Shown: in pieces, positions 11,720 to 24,089 of the stretch | How the letters are laid out: every line of letters starts with the position of its first letter | How positions within the stretch are numbered: the stretch's first letter is position 1 | Source: Galeruca laticollis | Lineage: Eukaryota; Arthropoda; Insecta; Coleoptera; Chrysomelidae | NCBI GenBank assembly: GCA_963921935.1 | Contig: OY998185.1 | Location: 2,458,001-2,522,000 of the forward strand | Reading direction: 5' to 3' | DNA: 64,000 nt | Position numbers and translations under genes: made by a program | Notes under the pieces: model-generated | Databases searched by the model: none | What the model was told of the DNA's origin: nothing | Seen by the model: the letters and a program-made list of their open reading frames with translations, nothing else

Positions 11720-12570
11720 TACATATATATGTTCATCGATGACTTAATATTGTGAGTCTCTTAAGTATCTATTAGATGTTAATGAATGTTTGTTGTCAAG
11801 TAGATACTTTGCATAATGGCTGTTTTAATCGGTATGCTCGTAAGTGTTCATTTCAAAATTTCGAATTGTTTGACCTATACAGACAGCATTGTATTCTGGA
11901 CATTTAAGTTTATATAAGTACCAGACTTTTTTAATAGGGAAATTTTTGTTTTTACATTCAACAATTTTGTACTTACTTTCCGTTTTGAAAGAAGCTGAAT
12001 TTGTTACTATCTTTGAAATATTATTAGAAATATTACCAACATATGTGATGGTTTTGTAATTTTGAATGTCTTTACTTTATTTAGGAAATTTAGCTGTTCA
12101 CTTTTTTCCCGTTTTAATTAAGCAATTGATAACGGCTGGATGTATTAATTGTTTTAATTTCTCTATCAAAATTATATTTGTTCATAGGACCTAAAAATGC
12201 TCTCAGTATCATTGAATTGTATGCTGCAAATTTATGTGACATGGCATGATTGGAACAATATGGTTTATTCACTTCAGTGTATGTTGGTTTTCTGTAAATT
12301 GAATAATCAAGTACATCATGAACGCTTTGTTTTTAAATCAAGAAAATGAATTCATCAACTTCCAATGTAAATTTAATTTTTGGGTGCAAATTATGAATAC
12401 GATTGAAAAATACACTACCTACAAAAATATACTTAAGAGACTCACAGTATGAAGTCGTCAATGAACAGATAAATCTAGGAAGTTCTGCACTATTGAACTG
12501 TCTTCGTAAGTAATAATTGTAAAGATCAGCAGATATAAGTTTTGCTTGGTATCCTATATCATTGCACAAT
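11720..12570 (-). pseudogene. Penelope-like element relic, RT segment
   Basis: Reading from 12569 downward gives an open start of 78 codons and then a segment (12320-12180) with the typical Penelope RT pattern IYRKPTYTE...YCSNHA.SHK.AAYNSM. Further 3' the frame is broken many times. The pattern YRKPTxTD with a following H-K-x-A-A is characteristic of Penelope-like RTs. The GIY-YIG end is not visible here. Confidence 0.65.
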
Positions 12571-12599
12571 TATACTGATCTTAAATGGGAAGAAATATA

Positions 12600-15520
12600 T
12601 CTAGGATATGCCCATAGGGTTAATAGTATCTAAGCTTTAGTATTTTTTTGTATTATCATATCTTCTTTTTTCTATTCATATATACTAACTATATCACAAG
12701 ATAAGTCACTTCTTGGTCTTACCAAAAAAATTTATTAAACATCAGGTTTCTTGTTAAACAGTGGAATTATTTAGAAACAGTTTTATTTAAAACAATAACA
12801 TGAATAGGTTCCACAAAGTAAAAGTCTAAACAGTAAATTTAATTATCAAAAATTGTTGGAAATATGCATTATTGGTGGTTGATGTATTCCTTTAAAAAAT
12901 TATTTTTTTATGAATTATAAAACTGAATTATAAAAGATGTTGACAAATATAGATGTTGAACTTGTAATTGATTAACTGATTTATCTCTAGTCAATTCTAG
13001 AGGAAAAATATACATTTTGAGGTTTATAATGATGTATTCAATACGTTTTTGGAAAGCTGGTCAACAATTATTCCAATTTGCCAATGAACTTGTTGACCAC
13101 TTTAGCTCTTGATATTTTTGCTACCCACATTACGTAGTAAAAGTGGAGTCACGCATTGACCCCAAATTGACCCCCCCCTTTTTTTGCGGAAATACGCATT
13201 TTGAAATATTACAACTCGAAATCATGTATTATCTCGATGATGTCTGTCTGTCTGTCTGTATATGCGCTCATTTCCGGCCAAACCGCTGAACCGATTGGCG
13301 CCAAATTTTGTAAATATATTCTTAGGCATAAAAGAAAGAGTTGAGAAGCTTTTGGTAAAAATTTATCAACCCCTCTACAGGGGGTGAGTGAAAGAATATT
13401 CAAAATGCTAATATCTCTGTTGGTGGTTGTTTTTCGCATAAAGTGTACATAAATAAAGTTATTCAGCGTGCCAACGTGCAAAATTTTGTTTGAACCTTTT
13501 TTCCATAAAATGATGTATTTATGTTTTTACTTTAGGGCTGGTTTTAATAGTGGGAATATGTGAAAATTTCGGTTGGGGGTCAATTTTTGGAAAAAACGTT
13601 TGTAAATAAAATTATTTAGCGGGCCAAATTATACGACATTCCTTTTAGATGTTTTTGTCTAAAATGACCCGTTTACAATTTTGATCCTCATTTAATTTAC
13701 GTTTGCCTCCAAATTGGTTCGCACTGGTTTTGTTTTCCATTCATGTTTGTGCTGCTAGTTACCGCAGGTCACGCGGTTCTAACTTAAAAATGCCTCTTTT
13801 CAGTGCTTCGACTTGAAATTATTTTGCACAGATGTACTAAATTGCGGGTGGTCTCTGTGTTGGCCACATAAATTTTTTTAATAAAAATTTGTTCTTTCGA
13901 AGTACTCAAGTAAATTATTATAAAGCTACCTGGCTGGTTAAATTCCAATACTCGAGCGGAAAAAAAACTTTCGTGAAACAGTGTAGACAAACATCTATGT
14001 CACACATCTCAACTAAAAATATTTATAAATGGAAAATATCACGATTTCTAAAACCCAAGCTATATCACCGCACGGGTCCTCAAATCATGCAAATAGAATG
14101 GTGGTTATGATGAAGTGACCTATTCAAACCTATGTATTGATCACCAACTCGATTAGAAGAATGTTTTGATATTTTTATGATTTGCTAAATATGTCGCTGC
14201 ATCGTGGAAAACTATTCTACTTTTCTCAATTGAATTCGAATGAATATTAAAATAACCATAAAAACATGTTCCATCAGTTTGTGTCCTAGACCCTATTTCA
14301 CGTGTATCTTTGGAAAAGTTTATTCATATTTTATTCTCGGATAATCCAATTCACAACCTGGTTATTTCATATTTTCCCACTTAAAATATTATTTGACACT
14401 TACTTACGCTGGTGCGTCATAGAAAGTGGCTCTACACCTCCAAAGCAACCCCCAGAAAAACGAAAATCACCATAAAAACTTTCACGAGTACATATAATTC
14501 AGGATATAAGAATAATAGTTGAAAAGCAGCAGACAGGTATAGGTAACTTAGTACGTGAATCTAAGAGATACCTTAGGTTTTGTTTAGAAAAAGGTGGACA
14601 AAGTGATTTTTTAACGTCAACATATTCATAGTTACAATTAGACCTTAATTTTCCAATACTCGACTAAAATTAAAATGGCAGTATATGTAATTATGGTAGT
14701 CTAACTAATTTGGGTTTTTTAGATCAATATATCAGGTATATTTTATTATCGTGTCTGCTATTTTGTTTAGGATTAACGAATATTTTGATAATAGGTAGAA
14801 TTACTGCTGATTACTATTATACTTCAGAATCTCTCTGTATGTATGTACTTTCTTTTCATCTTCACAGGCTTGAAACAGACCTTTGTCGATTGTAATCTTT
14901 CACAATTTTACATTTCAAATAAAATTCCAAGGGCGATTTGAAAAGTAGGAGTTCCAAAATGAGATGCTCAACTAAGAAGGCGAGTGAATACAAAATATAG
15001 AATTATGAATATAAATAGTGATGTTTGGTATGACATGAATTTTAAGAGAGTGCATGTCACGATAGTTCCTTTTCTTAATATAATAGACGCTGCTTGATAT
15101 TCATTATATCTAAATATCAAATTTTATCAAGAACATGAACTCATACCAACCCTAGAATGCGCTTGTTGCTTAAGTTTTCATAAGATCACACTCGGCTTGA
15201 CAAATCTTATTAGTATTAGCACTTTTTTTATAAATGAATATGTTTTGGAAAATTCTCAGAGGATATCGATTTGAAATCTTGGATATGTTTTAAATACATT
15301 CACCACATGGATGATGTAGTTATAAAAACTTGGAAAAATAATGTATTATCGATTTTTTCGAGATAAAACAGTTGATCGAGTGGTAAGTTACTCATATATT
15401 TGATATATGAAATATTCTTTAATCTCCATATATTATGCAAATAATGAGGCATCCAGAAATTAATTTCACATTAGTAGTTGACGAAACAGTTATTAGTGTA
15501 GTGCAGAGGTTTGGCACGCG
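12600..15520. other. Diverged repeats, no gene seen
   Basis: AT-rich. Contains a stretch (13220-13500) with (TCTG)n followed by the CGCTCATTTCCGGCCAAACC type sequence seen in dispersed insect repeats, and two weakly similar blocks around 13455-13500 and 13600-13645 (AATAAAGTTATTCAGCG / AATAAAATTATTTAGCG). No intact frame or RNA gene is supportable. Confidence 0.4.
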
Positions 15521-18298
15521 GGCCAAACCCGACAGATAATCTTATCTGGCCTGCGGATGTTTTTGATTCTACAGTTAAAATATTTCCAATTATTAATGAA
15601 ACAACCTGTATAGGCGGAACCATTTAAAAAAATTATTTACAAGTTTACTTTTTGATTCACCCTATATACAGATGTACATCGATGATTTCTGTTACAATTA
15701 GTTTGAAAACTAGACAATATTCGTCAACTTACTATGAAAAATAAATATTTATTTACTAGGTTTGCATAATATACATAACGTTTGTTTTGTAGAGATTTCG
15801 ATATAAAAATGGTCAATCTTCTTCTGTAAATATTGGCATACAATTTTTGCAGAACACTTTTTTGGACAATTTCCATAATAACGGAATTATCGACCGTTGT
15901 CATATTAAAAATTCACCTTGTATATATATTTATATATATATATATATATATATTGTTGTAAATAGAACATATACATAACCTATATAGAATCCTGATAAAG
16001 GATATAAAATTAAAATTTGTCAATAAAAATAATTTTTCAAAGATAATGTATCAAAATAATAAAATACCTTGTATAACAATATAACCAAGTACGATCAATG
16101 GGTATAATCAAAAAGAAAGTAAATAAATATAAAAAGAAATCATAAACAACCATCAGAAAAACAGTTGTGAAATTAATTCTTCAACATTAATAAAAACAAC
16201 CTTAGACAGAACCTCACAAGTAAACGCAGATCAAGAAATAATATAACGCTGCATGGAATCTTAGACACCCAGAGCATCTGTTTATATTTTTAAAATAAAT
16301 AGAATCTCCTAACAAAATCAACAAAAACTATAATGATTAAACAATAAAAAGACATTTAGAAGTAATAAAATATATAGAATAAGGTATTTAGGTAATTAAT
16401 CATAAAAGTAGATATAGGAAATATTATAATAAGTAGGAATCTGTAATATAGGCAAGGTCAAATTTATACCAAATGAAACAGTTGAGACAAATTATACCAA
16501 CATAAATAATTTTGAATATAAAATACAATAATGAAATAAATGATTACCGACATAGTTTATGTGTATAGATGTAATAGCATCAAACATAATGAGAAATAAA
16601 TTGTATACATGTATAATAGGTAAATATGTAGGTTGTAGAAAACGTAAAATTAATGAAATTGCATTGACCAATCAAAACATCGGAAATAAACAGTAATATG
16701 GAAAAAGACAATAATAATAAGGTGTGAGTGAATAAGTCAATGACAATAAGTGTATTATGAATAAAAAACAATAGTTTGCAATAAGTTTAAGTTAGAAAAC
16801 AATAAAAAACAAGAATAAACAAAGTGACAGGTGAATTTTTCAATCGAACTTTCGAGAACAAAATCCACTTCCGGTGACAAACCATAAAAAGGGTTTTATG
16901 TTCGATGTAAAATGCGGGAAAAATTGAGGAGTTGAGCGTCAGTGATCATATAAGAAACACGAATATAAAGTTATCCAATTTTTTTCAATGTAACAATTTT
17001 TATAATTAATTAAGGCAAAGGTATATAAATCCATATAAATTTAATCAGTTATAAATAAATCAAGTGTAACAAAGTTTTGTGAGACTACGAATAGCAGAGG
17101 AAACAATTATCACCCAGATAATTACGAGCAAGATATTCATCCATCGAAGGCAGGAAAATCTATTGGAAGCGTCTCCCTGGTGTGGCATCATTTCAAGAAG
17201 AAGGAACAAAAGGTCGGTTGTGTGTTAATTAAATATATTTGGTACCAAATAAATAATAACTTTCAAATAAGAAAGTATGAATAATAATTTTAAAATAATA
17301 ATTTCGAATGATATAAGAAAATTGAAGAGCTCATATACCTGGTAGTAAAGTTCTTTTATCTTTACATGCATATAATATACCAGAGAAAAGTAATATTAAA
17401 ACTTACCATTGTAAAGTGTAGATAAATGTATAATTTCTTTCATGTCGAACTTCACCAAAAATATATATAAAAATTTCCACTAGTAACAGACCACAACTAA
17501 TTCCAGTTTATATCAATACACAATTATTACCATACGGTAAAATAATATTTAAAACGTAAATTTTGAGTCGATAAAAATATCAAATGTGTTTCCAATTTCA
17601 CGTCCCGAATAAAACTAAAAATTAGCATTTAAAATCATTTCATAATCCTCCTAGCTAGAAAGAAACATTTTAAAAGGTTTTTTGTTTAAAGTAGAAGCAA
17701 ATTTAGAAATGCAGGTGCTTGTAAATTTCTAAGAATTTCAACGCTCACAAGATTTCGACCAAGTTATGCAAATGAGCCAGAAAAAGTCGTTTTAAAAAGA
17801 AAGGTATAATTTTTTTGTAATATAAAGAAAGTCATATTCAAAGTGGAAATTTGGATATATATAAAATAACTCATTATTTATGTATAACGTAAGAATTGGT
17901 AGAACAAAAGGTTAATAATTTATTTTATTAATAAGTAGTTTCATCAGTCTAACTGTGTAATAAGACGTAACAAATAGTTTATATATGAATCATTGTTTTT
18001 TTTTATGTTTTTAAAAGTTTTCAAACATTTTTTATCAGTCACATAAATATATGACATTAATAAGTAAGGTTGATTTTATTATAATAATATGCCCAGAACC
18101 CTACTGATTTTAAGAGTCGTAAACGAATAAGAGCAGCCGAGGTAAGAAAACATAAGAATTAAATAAACTACATGTTTATAAATAGCATACTAAATAAAAG
18201 GAATCATTATTAAAATATATGTGTAATTTGGCGAACCCAATAAGAATTCTAATTATTACTATAATAATTATAACATTATTATATACACACACATATAT
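15521..18298. other. AT-rich region with a TA microsatellite, no gene seen
   Basis: Holds a (TA)n tract at 15920-15953. Between 16800 and 17220 the composition changes (more GC, a TATATAAATCC box-like string near 17020), which could be an old LTR, but no partner copy was found. No protein pattern is recognised. Confidence 0.35.
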
Positions 18299-18317
18299 AA
18301 TATATATATATATATAC

Positions 18318-18355
<38 letters not shown>

Positions 18356-18510
18356 CAACAAAGAGATACATGGGTAATTCACGCAAAAAAAAGGGCTACT
18401 GAAACAGAGTGGTAACCGCGGACATGCATGTTTCTGGCTTTTTTTGCGCGAATTACCCATGAATCTCTTCGTTATTATTGTTAACATATCACGCGATACT
18501 CCCACATTTT

Positions 18511-18563
<53 letters not shown>
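18299..18563. repeat. Hairpin element bounded by TA microsatellites (copy A)
   Basis: (TA)n at 18299-18354 and 18515-18563 flank an inverted repeat: 18355-18390 pairs with 18439-18481 (GGGTAATTCACGCAAAAAA against TTTTTTTGCGCGAATTACCC). The loop (18391-18438) contains GGCTACTGAAA..AGAGTGGTAACCGC and GACATGCATGTTTCTGGC. The same core recurs at 53230-53272 and, inverted, at 53323-53375. Peptides readable across it are not genes. Confidence 0.8.
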
Positions 18564-18568
<5 letters not shown>

Positions 18569-18878
18569 TGACACACTTAAGATCGCAACACCCAGTTATA
18601 GCGTTTAATTGACATTTGACTAACTTAAAATTTTAGTGGTTTAAAAATGTCGGCAAGAGGACTATTTTTACTTATTAACATTTTATTAATGTAAGTAGCG
18701 TACATTTTTAGGGAGCTGCAAAAAAAGTTATTAGCGTTTTTTTTTATTGGATTTTCGGTTACCACACTGTAAATAGTATCCTTTGAAGCTCCTAAATCCA
18801 AATTTTAAGTAATGTCACTTCACCGGTGTCTGAGATGTGAGTCGTCAGAAATTGTTTTTTTGATTGACATTATCTTAT

Positions 18879-19740
18879 ATAATAATAATAATAAGTTTAT
18901 TCATCATCATAAACAATTACAAAATAATTATAGAAACAGGATTACAAAGACAAAATAAAATAATTTTATGAAAATATATCTGGCTGACAAACAAACCGAT
19001 TTACCCACTAAGGCAATGCCTGAGTGTGGGGAAACTAAGGCATGGTTAGCTCGGTGTTCGTAACAGTAAGTACATACAATGAGTAAAACAAACAGTGTCA
19101 AATAAAAAACAAAACAGACAAGAAAAGTGACAGATACAATTTGAAAATGTAAAAATCCCAGAGATTATGATTTGAAAACATTGAACAAAAAGACTAAAAC
19201 TAAAATATGACGAAAATAAATACATTTAATAATTTTACATTACAATATTTTCAACTCATATTAGGTTCAATTAAATCTTTAATTGCAGATCTTTCTTTTA
19301 ACCAAAGGTAATTTTTAACTTTCTTTTTAAAAGAAAAAACACTTTTTACATCCTTTATTTCTTTTGGGAGGTAGTTGTAGACTCTATTGGCCAAGTATTC
19401 AAGAGATCTCATTGTAGCAGTTTTTAGAGTAAATACTGTTTCTAGGGGTGTCTCTTTTTTGTATCTGGTATTATGTGCATGATCTACATAAACCAGAAAT
19501 CCCCTTCTCTTGAACTGCTGTACTGCAATGTTAAAAAAATATAGCTGCCGCATATCCATTACTTTATTATAGTGGAAGTCAATTTCGATATATACATACA
19601 GGGTGTGCCATCCCTGCAAAAGTTTTGGATCACTAGCCATTGCGGGTAGTCCGTCCCTGGCTTCAAGACACAACTGTAAATCTGTTTACCTTTCCAAAAT
19701 AAACGTACACGTACATTATAGCTTTGCCGTAAATTTTATA
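18879..19740 (-). pseudogene. 3' end of a non-LTR retrotransposon (RT C-terminus and tail)
   Basis: A 140-codon frame (19673-19251) has the look of the C-terminal region of Jockey/CR1-type reverse transcriptases: an R-S-L-E-Y-L-x-N-R-V-Y-N-Y-L-P motif, then a Lys-rich segment with FKKKVKNYLW. Downstream on the minus strand a ~370-base 3' region ends with AATAAACTTATTATTATT (18894-18881), a simple-repeat tail typical of these elements. The 5' parts (endonuclease, RT palm) are absent, as expected of a 5'-truncated copy. An unrelated MITE-like end lies at ~19600. Confidence 0.65.
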
Positions 19741-19920
19741 AAGATTAAATAACTAGTACAAAAAATAAAAATTAAAACCCAATTCAAAATTAAAACTTTG
19801 GGGGCCTATAACTCGAAAACGAGGGCCTGCATAGAAAAAGTTTATATGAAGTAATAACATTATTTTTGCTCAGATTATACGCTCCTGACTTTTTTCCCAT
19901 TAGTCCCGGGACACCCTGTA
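19600..19920. repeat. Possible TA-flanked MITE with CAGGGTGT ends
   Basis: TACAGGGTGTGCC at ~19598 and GGGACACCCTGTA at ~19908 form a short inverted pair with TA outside, as in Tc1/mariner-derived MITEs. The inner sequences do not pair well, and the left end falls inside the non-LTR fragment, so this may be two separate ends. Confidence 0.3.
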
Positions 19921-20339
19921 TAAATAATACAATGTGTATATTACTCACCATATTTAGAACAAGAATTTCATTTTGTGGCACGCCACGCGGTTAATAGTAT
20001 ATTACGTAACGTGTGTTGTAAGCAGCTTAGTGCTTAGTGCTCTTACACACTACAATACTGGGCCTAGCTTCGGACATATTCTGTCATACGACGATGTCCA
20101 GTTTTGTTTTCTTTTATATTTTGACCAAAAATATTTATGACTTTTCTCAATGTTGTCCTGTTTTGTTTTGTTTAAATTTTATTTTACTGTGTTCGACGTT
20201 TTACATATTAATGAAGATTTTTTCATTACTATTTTTATTGATGATTTCCCCTACAGTAAATCCCCATATTTTCCACTGACATATGTCGGAGTCTACTGGA
20301 TGCCACGGACATGTGACGGCTTTCTCTTTCAATTCATTG

Positions 20340-21002
20340 AGGCCTGATGATGGCTCAGTGAGCCGAAACTAGTTGCCCTTCTTCACCTTTCACTAATATA
20401 TGCTGTAGTAGTGATATTAAGTTTTACTTACTGCTATTTACCTACAGACTACATTCGAGATGGATAGTCTTTTTCATTTAATTTTGTCGTTCTTTTTCGA
20501 GGGAACTTCCAAAAGTTATTTGTATTATTTTTATTTTTCTATAGTATCATTTTATTCAATTGTAATATATTTTACTAGAATTCAAGTTAGTTATAAAAGT
20601 CATAACCGTTTCAGCACAAATATCCAAAGATAAGAAAATTCATGTTATTCATGAAATTTCGTGTAAAGACTGCAATAAAGTGCATATAGAACAAACAAGT
20701 CAATATCTAAAAAATAGATTAAATAGTCGCAAATACAACAAAAAAATAAAACCACATTAACTAATCACGTGCCAGAAACTAAACATAACTTTACTTATGA
20801 ACAAACAAAAATTCTAAAAACCGAAACTAACAATAAAAAACGAGAACTTCTTGAAATGATCTGTATACAAAAAAATAATAACACTGTTAATTCCAAAACG
20901 GATACAAGTAATTTTTTAAATTTTACGAATCTTTTGTGTCAAAACTATTTACTATCGGCCAAAATCCATTCTACTTTTTATTTATTATTTATTGACATTT
21001 GA
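20340..21002 (+). pseudogene. Penelope-like element relic, GIY-YIG end
   Basis: Translation from about 20640 gives a VIHEISCKDCNKVHIEQTS segment followed by LKNRL and, in another frame (20769-21002), a Lys/Thr-rich tail ending near TDTSNFLNF. The I-x-C-x-x-C motif followed by Y/H-I-x-Q-T-x-x-x-L-x-x-R-L is the catalytic module of the GIY-YIG endonuclease at the C-terminus of Penelope-like elements; the catalytic Tyr position reads His (VHIEQT) here. Stops at about 20758 and a frame change break it. Upstream (20340-20390) is a GATGATGGC...GAGCCGAAAC string common near such elements. No RT is left. Confidence 0.65.
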
Positions 21003-21560
21003 TTTAAAAAAACATGGGGCTCAGAAGATCTGAATTCTGGACTAGCTTTAATTAAATGTCAATGGATAGTAAATAAAAAGTAAGGATTATGTAAACCATT
21101 TTTACCAATAGTGTTAATAGTTTTGACGTAAAAAACTCCTAAATTTAAAAAAATTCGGTATTTAACGCCCCACATCTCTGTAACTATCACGTTAGACCCC
21201 AAGTGTGATAGATCAATGAAATCATACATTCAGAGATAATCCAAAAATGTCATAAGATACAGGGTATTGCATTTAAAAAAATGGTAGATGACGTCATAAC
21301 TTACATGTAAACGAACCTATGTAGTAAAAAATGTTTGCCTAATGTTGAAAAATAAAATTAAAAATCGACCTGTTTCATGTTTTCTTGACAATAATTCTGG
21401 TTTACGAAATATTGCGTTCATTCCTTTCATTTGTAATATATAATAATTGTTTGGTATACACATTTTATGCACATTTATTTACTAACAGATTTATTTAACT
21501 TCATTACTAGTCTTTTTCTTCCTTTTATCATCTAAATTTTTATTTATACAGAAATTCTTA
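21003..21560. other. AT-rich region, no gene seen
   Basis: No supportable gene. A TACAGGGTATTGC string near 21258 resembles a MITE end without a visible partner. Confidence 0.35.
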
Positions 21561-21562
21561 TA

Positions 21563-22410
21563 CAGGGTGGTCCGTAAGTAATGGTTCAAGGTGAAATAAA
21601 AGATTCTTGACGTCAAAATATTACGATTTGACGAAACTTGCTTTAATAAAATATTGATAATAAAAAAGATACAGGGTGACAAAGTTGAAATGTTTTTTCA
21701 CAATAATTTGAAAGATTTTGGAAATACGAACGTGAAAATTTGAGTATATGGGTTCAAGTCATCAGAAATCATAATATGATATCCGTTTCGATGTATTTTT
21801 TAGAGGACGCAACATGAGCTATGTTGTTGGTGTAACTATGCGCTATCTCGCTTTTTATTCAAAAATATTAAAATAACATCATTTTTGCGAAAAAAAGTAT
21901 ACCTATCATAAGTCTTGAAAGTTGCTAGTATTCGAGGTATTCGCATTTTTAAAACCCCCTACATAATTTTGATTTCATTTATTATCACTTTGACGTATTA
22001 ATAAAGCAATCATTATAAACTCAATAATTTTTAATTAAGAGAAAGAATAATTTAATAAAAAATACAACAACAACAAAATTTAAATATTATTTCACAGTGA
22101 TTGTTCAATATGTCCGCCATTCCTCATTTATCAATACGTTTCATGTCAGATCGCTTGAAATTAAATGATTTTAATATTTTTTTAATAAAAAGCGCGATAG
22201 CGTTAACGATAAAAAAGTTAAGCGCATAGTTACACCAACAAACATAACTCGTGTGATGTCCTCTAGAAAATACATCGAAACGGATATCATATTATGATTT
22301 GTAATGCCTTAAACCTCCCTTCTTCAAATGTTTACGTTCGTATATAAAAAAAATTATCAATTTACTGTGAGCAAACATTTTTTACAGACCATTACTTACG
22401 GACTACCTTG
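21563..22410. mobile_element. 848-bp Tc1/mariner-like MITE with long inverted arms
   Basis: The ends are CAGGGTGGTCCGTAAGTAATGG (left, 21563 on) and its counterpart CCATTACTTACGGACTACCTTG (right, to 22410), with TA at 21561-21562 and 22411-22412 as target duplication. Inner parts also pair: 21770-21850 (ATATGATATCCGTTTCGATG, then GTGTAACTATGCGC) against 22215-22300. No transposase frame is present, so it is non-autonomous. Confidence 0.8.
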
Positions 22411-22855
22411 TATTAAAATCGCCAGGTTTAATAATTCCTTATGAGTACTACTCACAAGCATCGTTTTCATACGATTCATGACACCCTGAGTTCCAACGAA
22501 ACAGAGTTTGTCTCGAGACCGTAGTCGTCCTGGCCGACTAGGTACGAATTACAGATGCTAAGTTGCCATTTTGATAGACGCGGTATTGATACCACCATAA
22601 AATCATAATATATATTTTCAATATACGGTAAGCGATGACAGCGCCACTAGCGTAAATTTTCGAAACTTACAATGAATATATTTTTACATTTTGCAGATTT
22701 TGGGCGTCCTTCACATTTGTGACTTATCTTGCCCTCTAGGATGCTCACACAAAATTTGATGACTTGAAATCGGACGTCCGTATATCGGACTTCGTATTTC
22801 ACCTGGACGTTCCATGTAATGTAAATTCACAATGTATGGACGTCTCATTGATGGT

Positions 22856-22857
<2 letters not shown>

Positions 22858-22923
<66 letters not shown>

Positions 22924-22926
22924 TAT
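22858..22926. repeat. TA microsatellite
   Basis: About 34 TA units, with one CA near the right end. It lies just left of the foldback element at 22965. Confidence 0.95.
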
Positions 22927-22964
22927 AAAATGAATATAATTTCAATAAATACTAGGTGTCTATA

Positions 22965-23488
22965 TGAAACATAAATTACGATTTTCTACTACACCTGCTT
23001 CAGTCGAAATTTCAATAATTTCGACGTATTGGCCTGACCGTTCTTCGAAGGAAAAAACAACTACATTCCTGGCAAATACCACGCAGAATATTGAATTACA
23101 TCCCCTTCGAAAGTGAAGATGACGCCAGCTGACTGCTTCTCGCTTGTGTGTAACTACACGAGCCAAGTGAAGTTGTCGGAGGGCGGTATCTTCAGTTCGG
23201 ATTAGAGACTCTGAATTAGAAGGAATTACGGCACTCTTGAAGAGACCCAAGAAGGTAGAAACCGGTCAGTGTACTAAGCCCTTCTCCTATCAGTTGCGAA
23301 TCACCACAGATGTCCGTATCGACAAAAGGGTCGATCGACATCACGTTCTTGCAAGGGGGTGTAATTCAATATTCTGCATGGTATTAGCCAGGAATGTAGT
23401 TGTTTTTATTTTCGAAGAACGGTCAGGCGAAATTACTGAAATTTCAACTAAATCGTAGGTGCAGTAGAAAAACGAAATTCATTTTTCA
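22965..23488. mobile_element. 524-bp foldback MITE with TA duplication
   Basis: Arms of about 140 bases: 22965-23105 is the reverse complement of 23356-23488, including TTTCTACT.CACCT, GACCGTTCTTCGAA and ACATTCCTGGC. TA at 22963-22964 and 23489-23490 fits a TA target duplication. The 250-base centre has no transposase. Two peptide-like frames on opposite strands arise from the two arms and are not genes. Confidence 0.75.
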
Positions 23489-23493
23489 TATAT

Positions 23494-23935
23494 GTCAAAT
23501 TTTGCATTATTTAATTTTAGAACACATTTACGTAGAATATATTCAATAATAGATAAGGCATGCCATAATATAATAAAGAAATATTTAAAATTATAAACAG
23601 AGGTCACGTAAGACATTTATTAGGAATAAAAGAAAACAAATCTCTTTGTAGATAGAAATTATTAAAAAATAATAGATCAGAAAACAAATTTAGTTGTAAC
23701 TACAATATAATGTTTTTTGTTGATTGGGAAAAAGTTGTTCAGTTGAATTTGAGATCCCGTACAGATAACACCATGTTTGAGATTTTTCCTAATATTTGTA
23801 AAAATAGTATAGCAATTTGAATAGTGTAATAAATAGTATAAAACTTCATTCGATTCCCATTGTAAATTATGTGCGTGTGTGTTTTGGAAATTTTAATCAT
23901 ATTTCGAAAACAGTGAAAGATCCAGAATTCTAAAT
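23494..23935 (+). repeat. Left copy of a ~450-bp direct repeat flanking the Gypsy relic
   Basis: Matches 32068-32518 in the same orientation over ~450 bases (shared strings include ATATTCAATAATAGATAAGGCATG and GTAACTACAATATAATG), with small indels. The copies are 8.57 kb apart and lie on either side of the relic at 25.8-31.8 kb. They could be its old LTRs, but the presumed primer site (25794) is 1.86 kb from this copy, part of which is the solo LTR insertion at 24090. Confidence 0.7.
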
Positions 23936-24089
23936 TGTATTTAGAATAGTACGAGTTTTCTGTTCCTGTCTGAGTCTGAGTACTGGGGAGTCCATTCCAG
24001 TTCATTGATAATTAAATAATGCATTATTTCATCGCAAACATCAGGCCTTTAAGAAAATTTAGGTAGATGCATCTAAGTTTTAAAAATGT

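Noticed and set aside
15500..15560. CAGAGGTTTGGC..GCGGGCCAAA resembling a hAT element end
   Set aside because: No second end, no 8-bp duplication and no transposase found.
16800..17260. Composition shift with TATA-like box, possible LTR of a BEL or Gypsy element
   Set aside because: No partner copy, primer site or protein found in the window.
22711..22920. Peptide frames of alternating Tyr and Ile
   Set aside because: They are translations of (TA)n microsatellites; the same holds near 18.2-18.6 kb and 52.9-53.6 kb.
22960..23458. Two frames on opposite strands with a matching GCNSIFC..ARNVVVF peptide
   Set aside because: The match is the two arms of the foldback MITE read in opposite directions.
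23494..23935. Calling the 450-bp direct repeats LTRs outright
   Set aside because: Ends are undefined and the left copy is not next to the primer-like site, so only a direct repeat is claimed.
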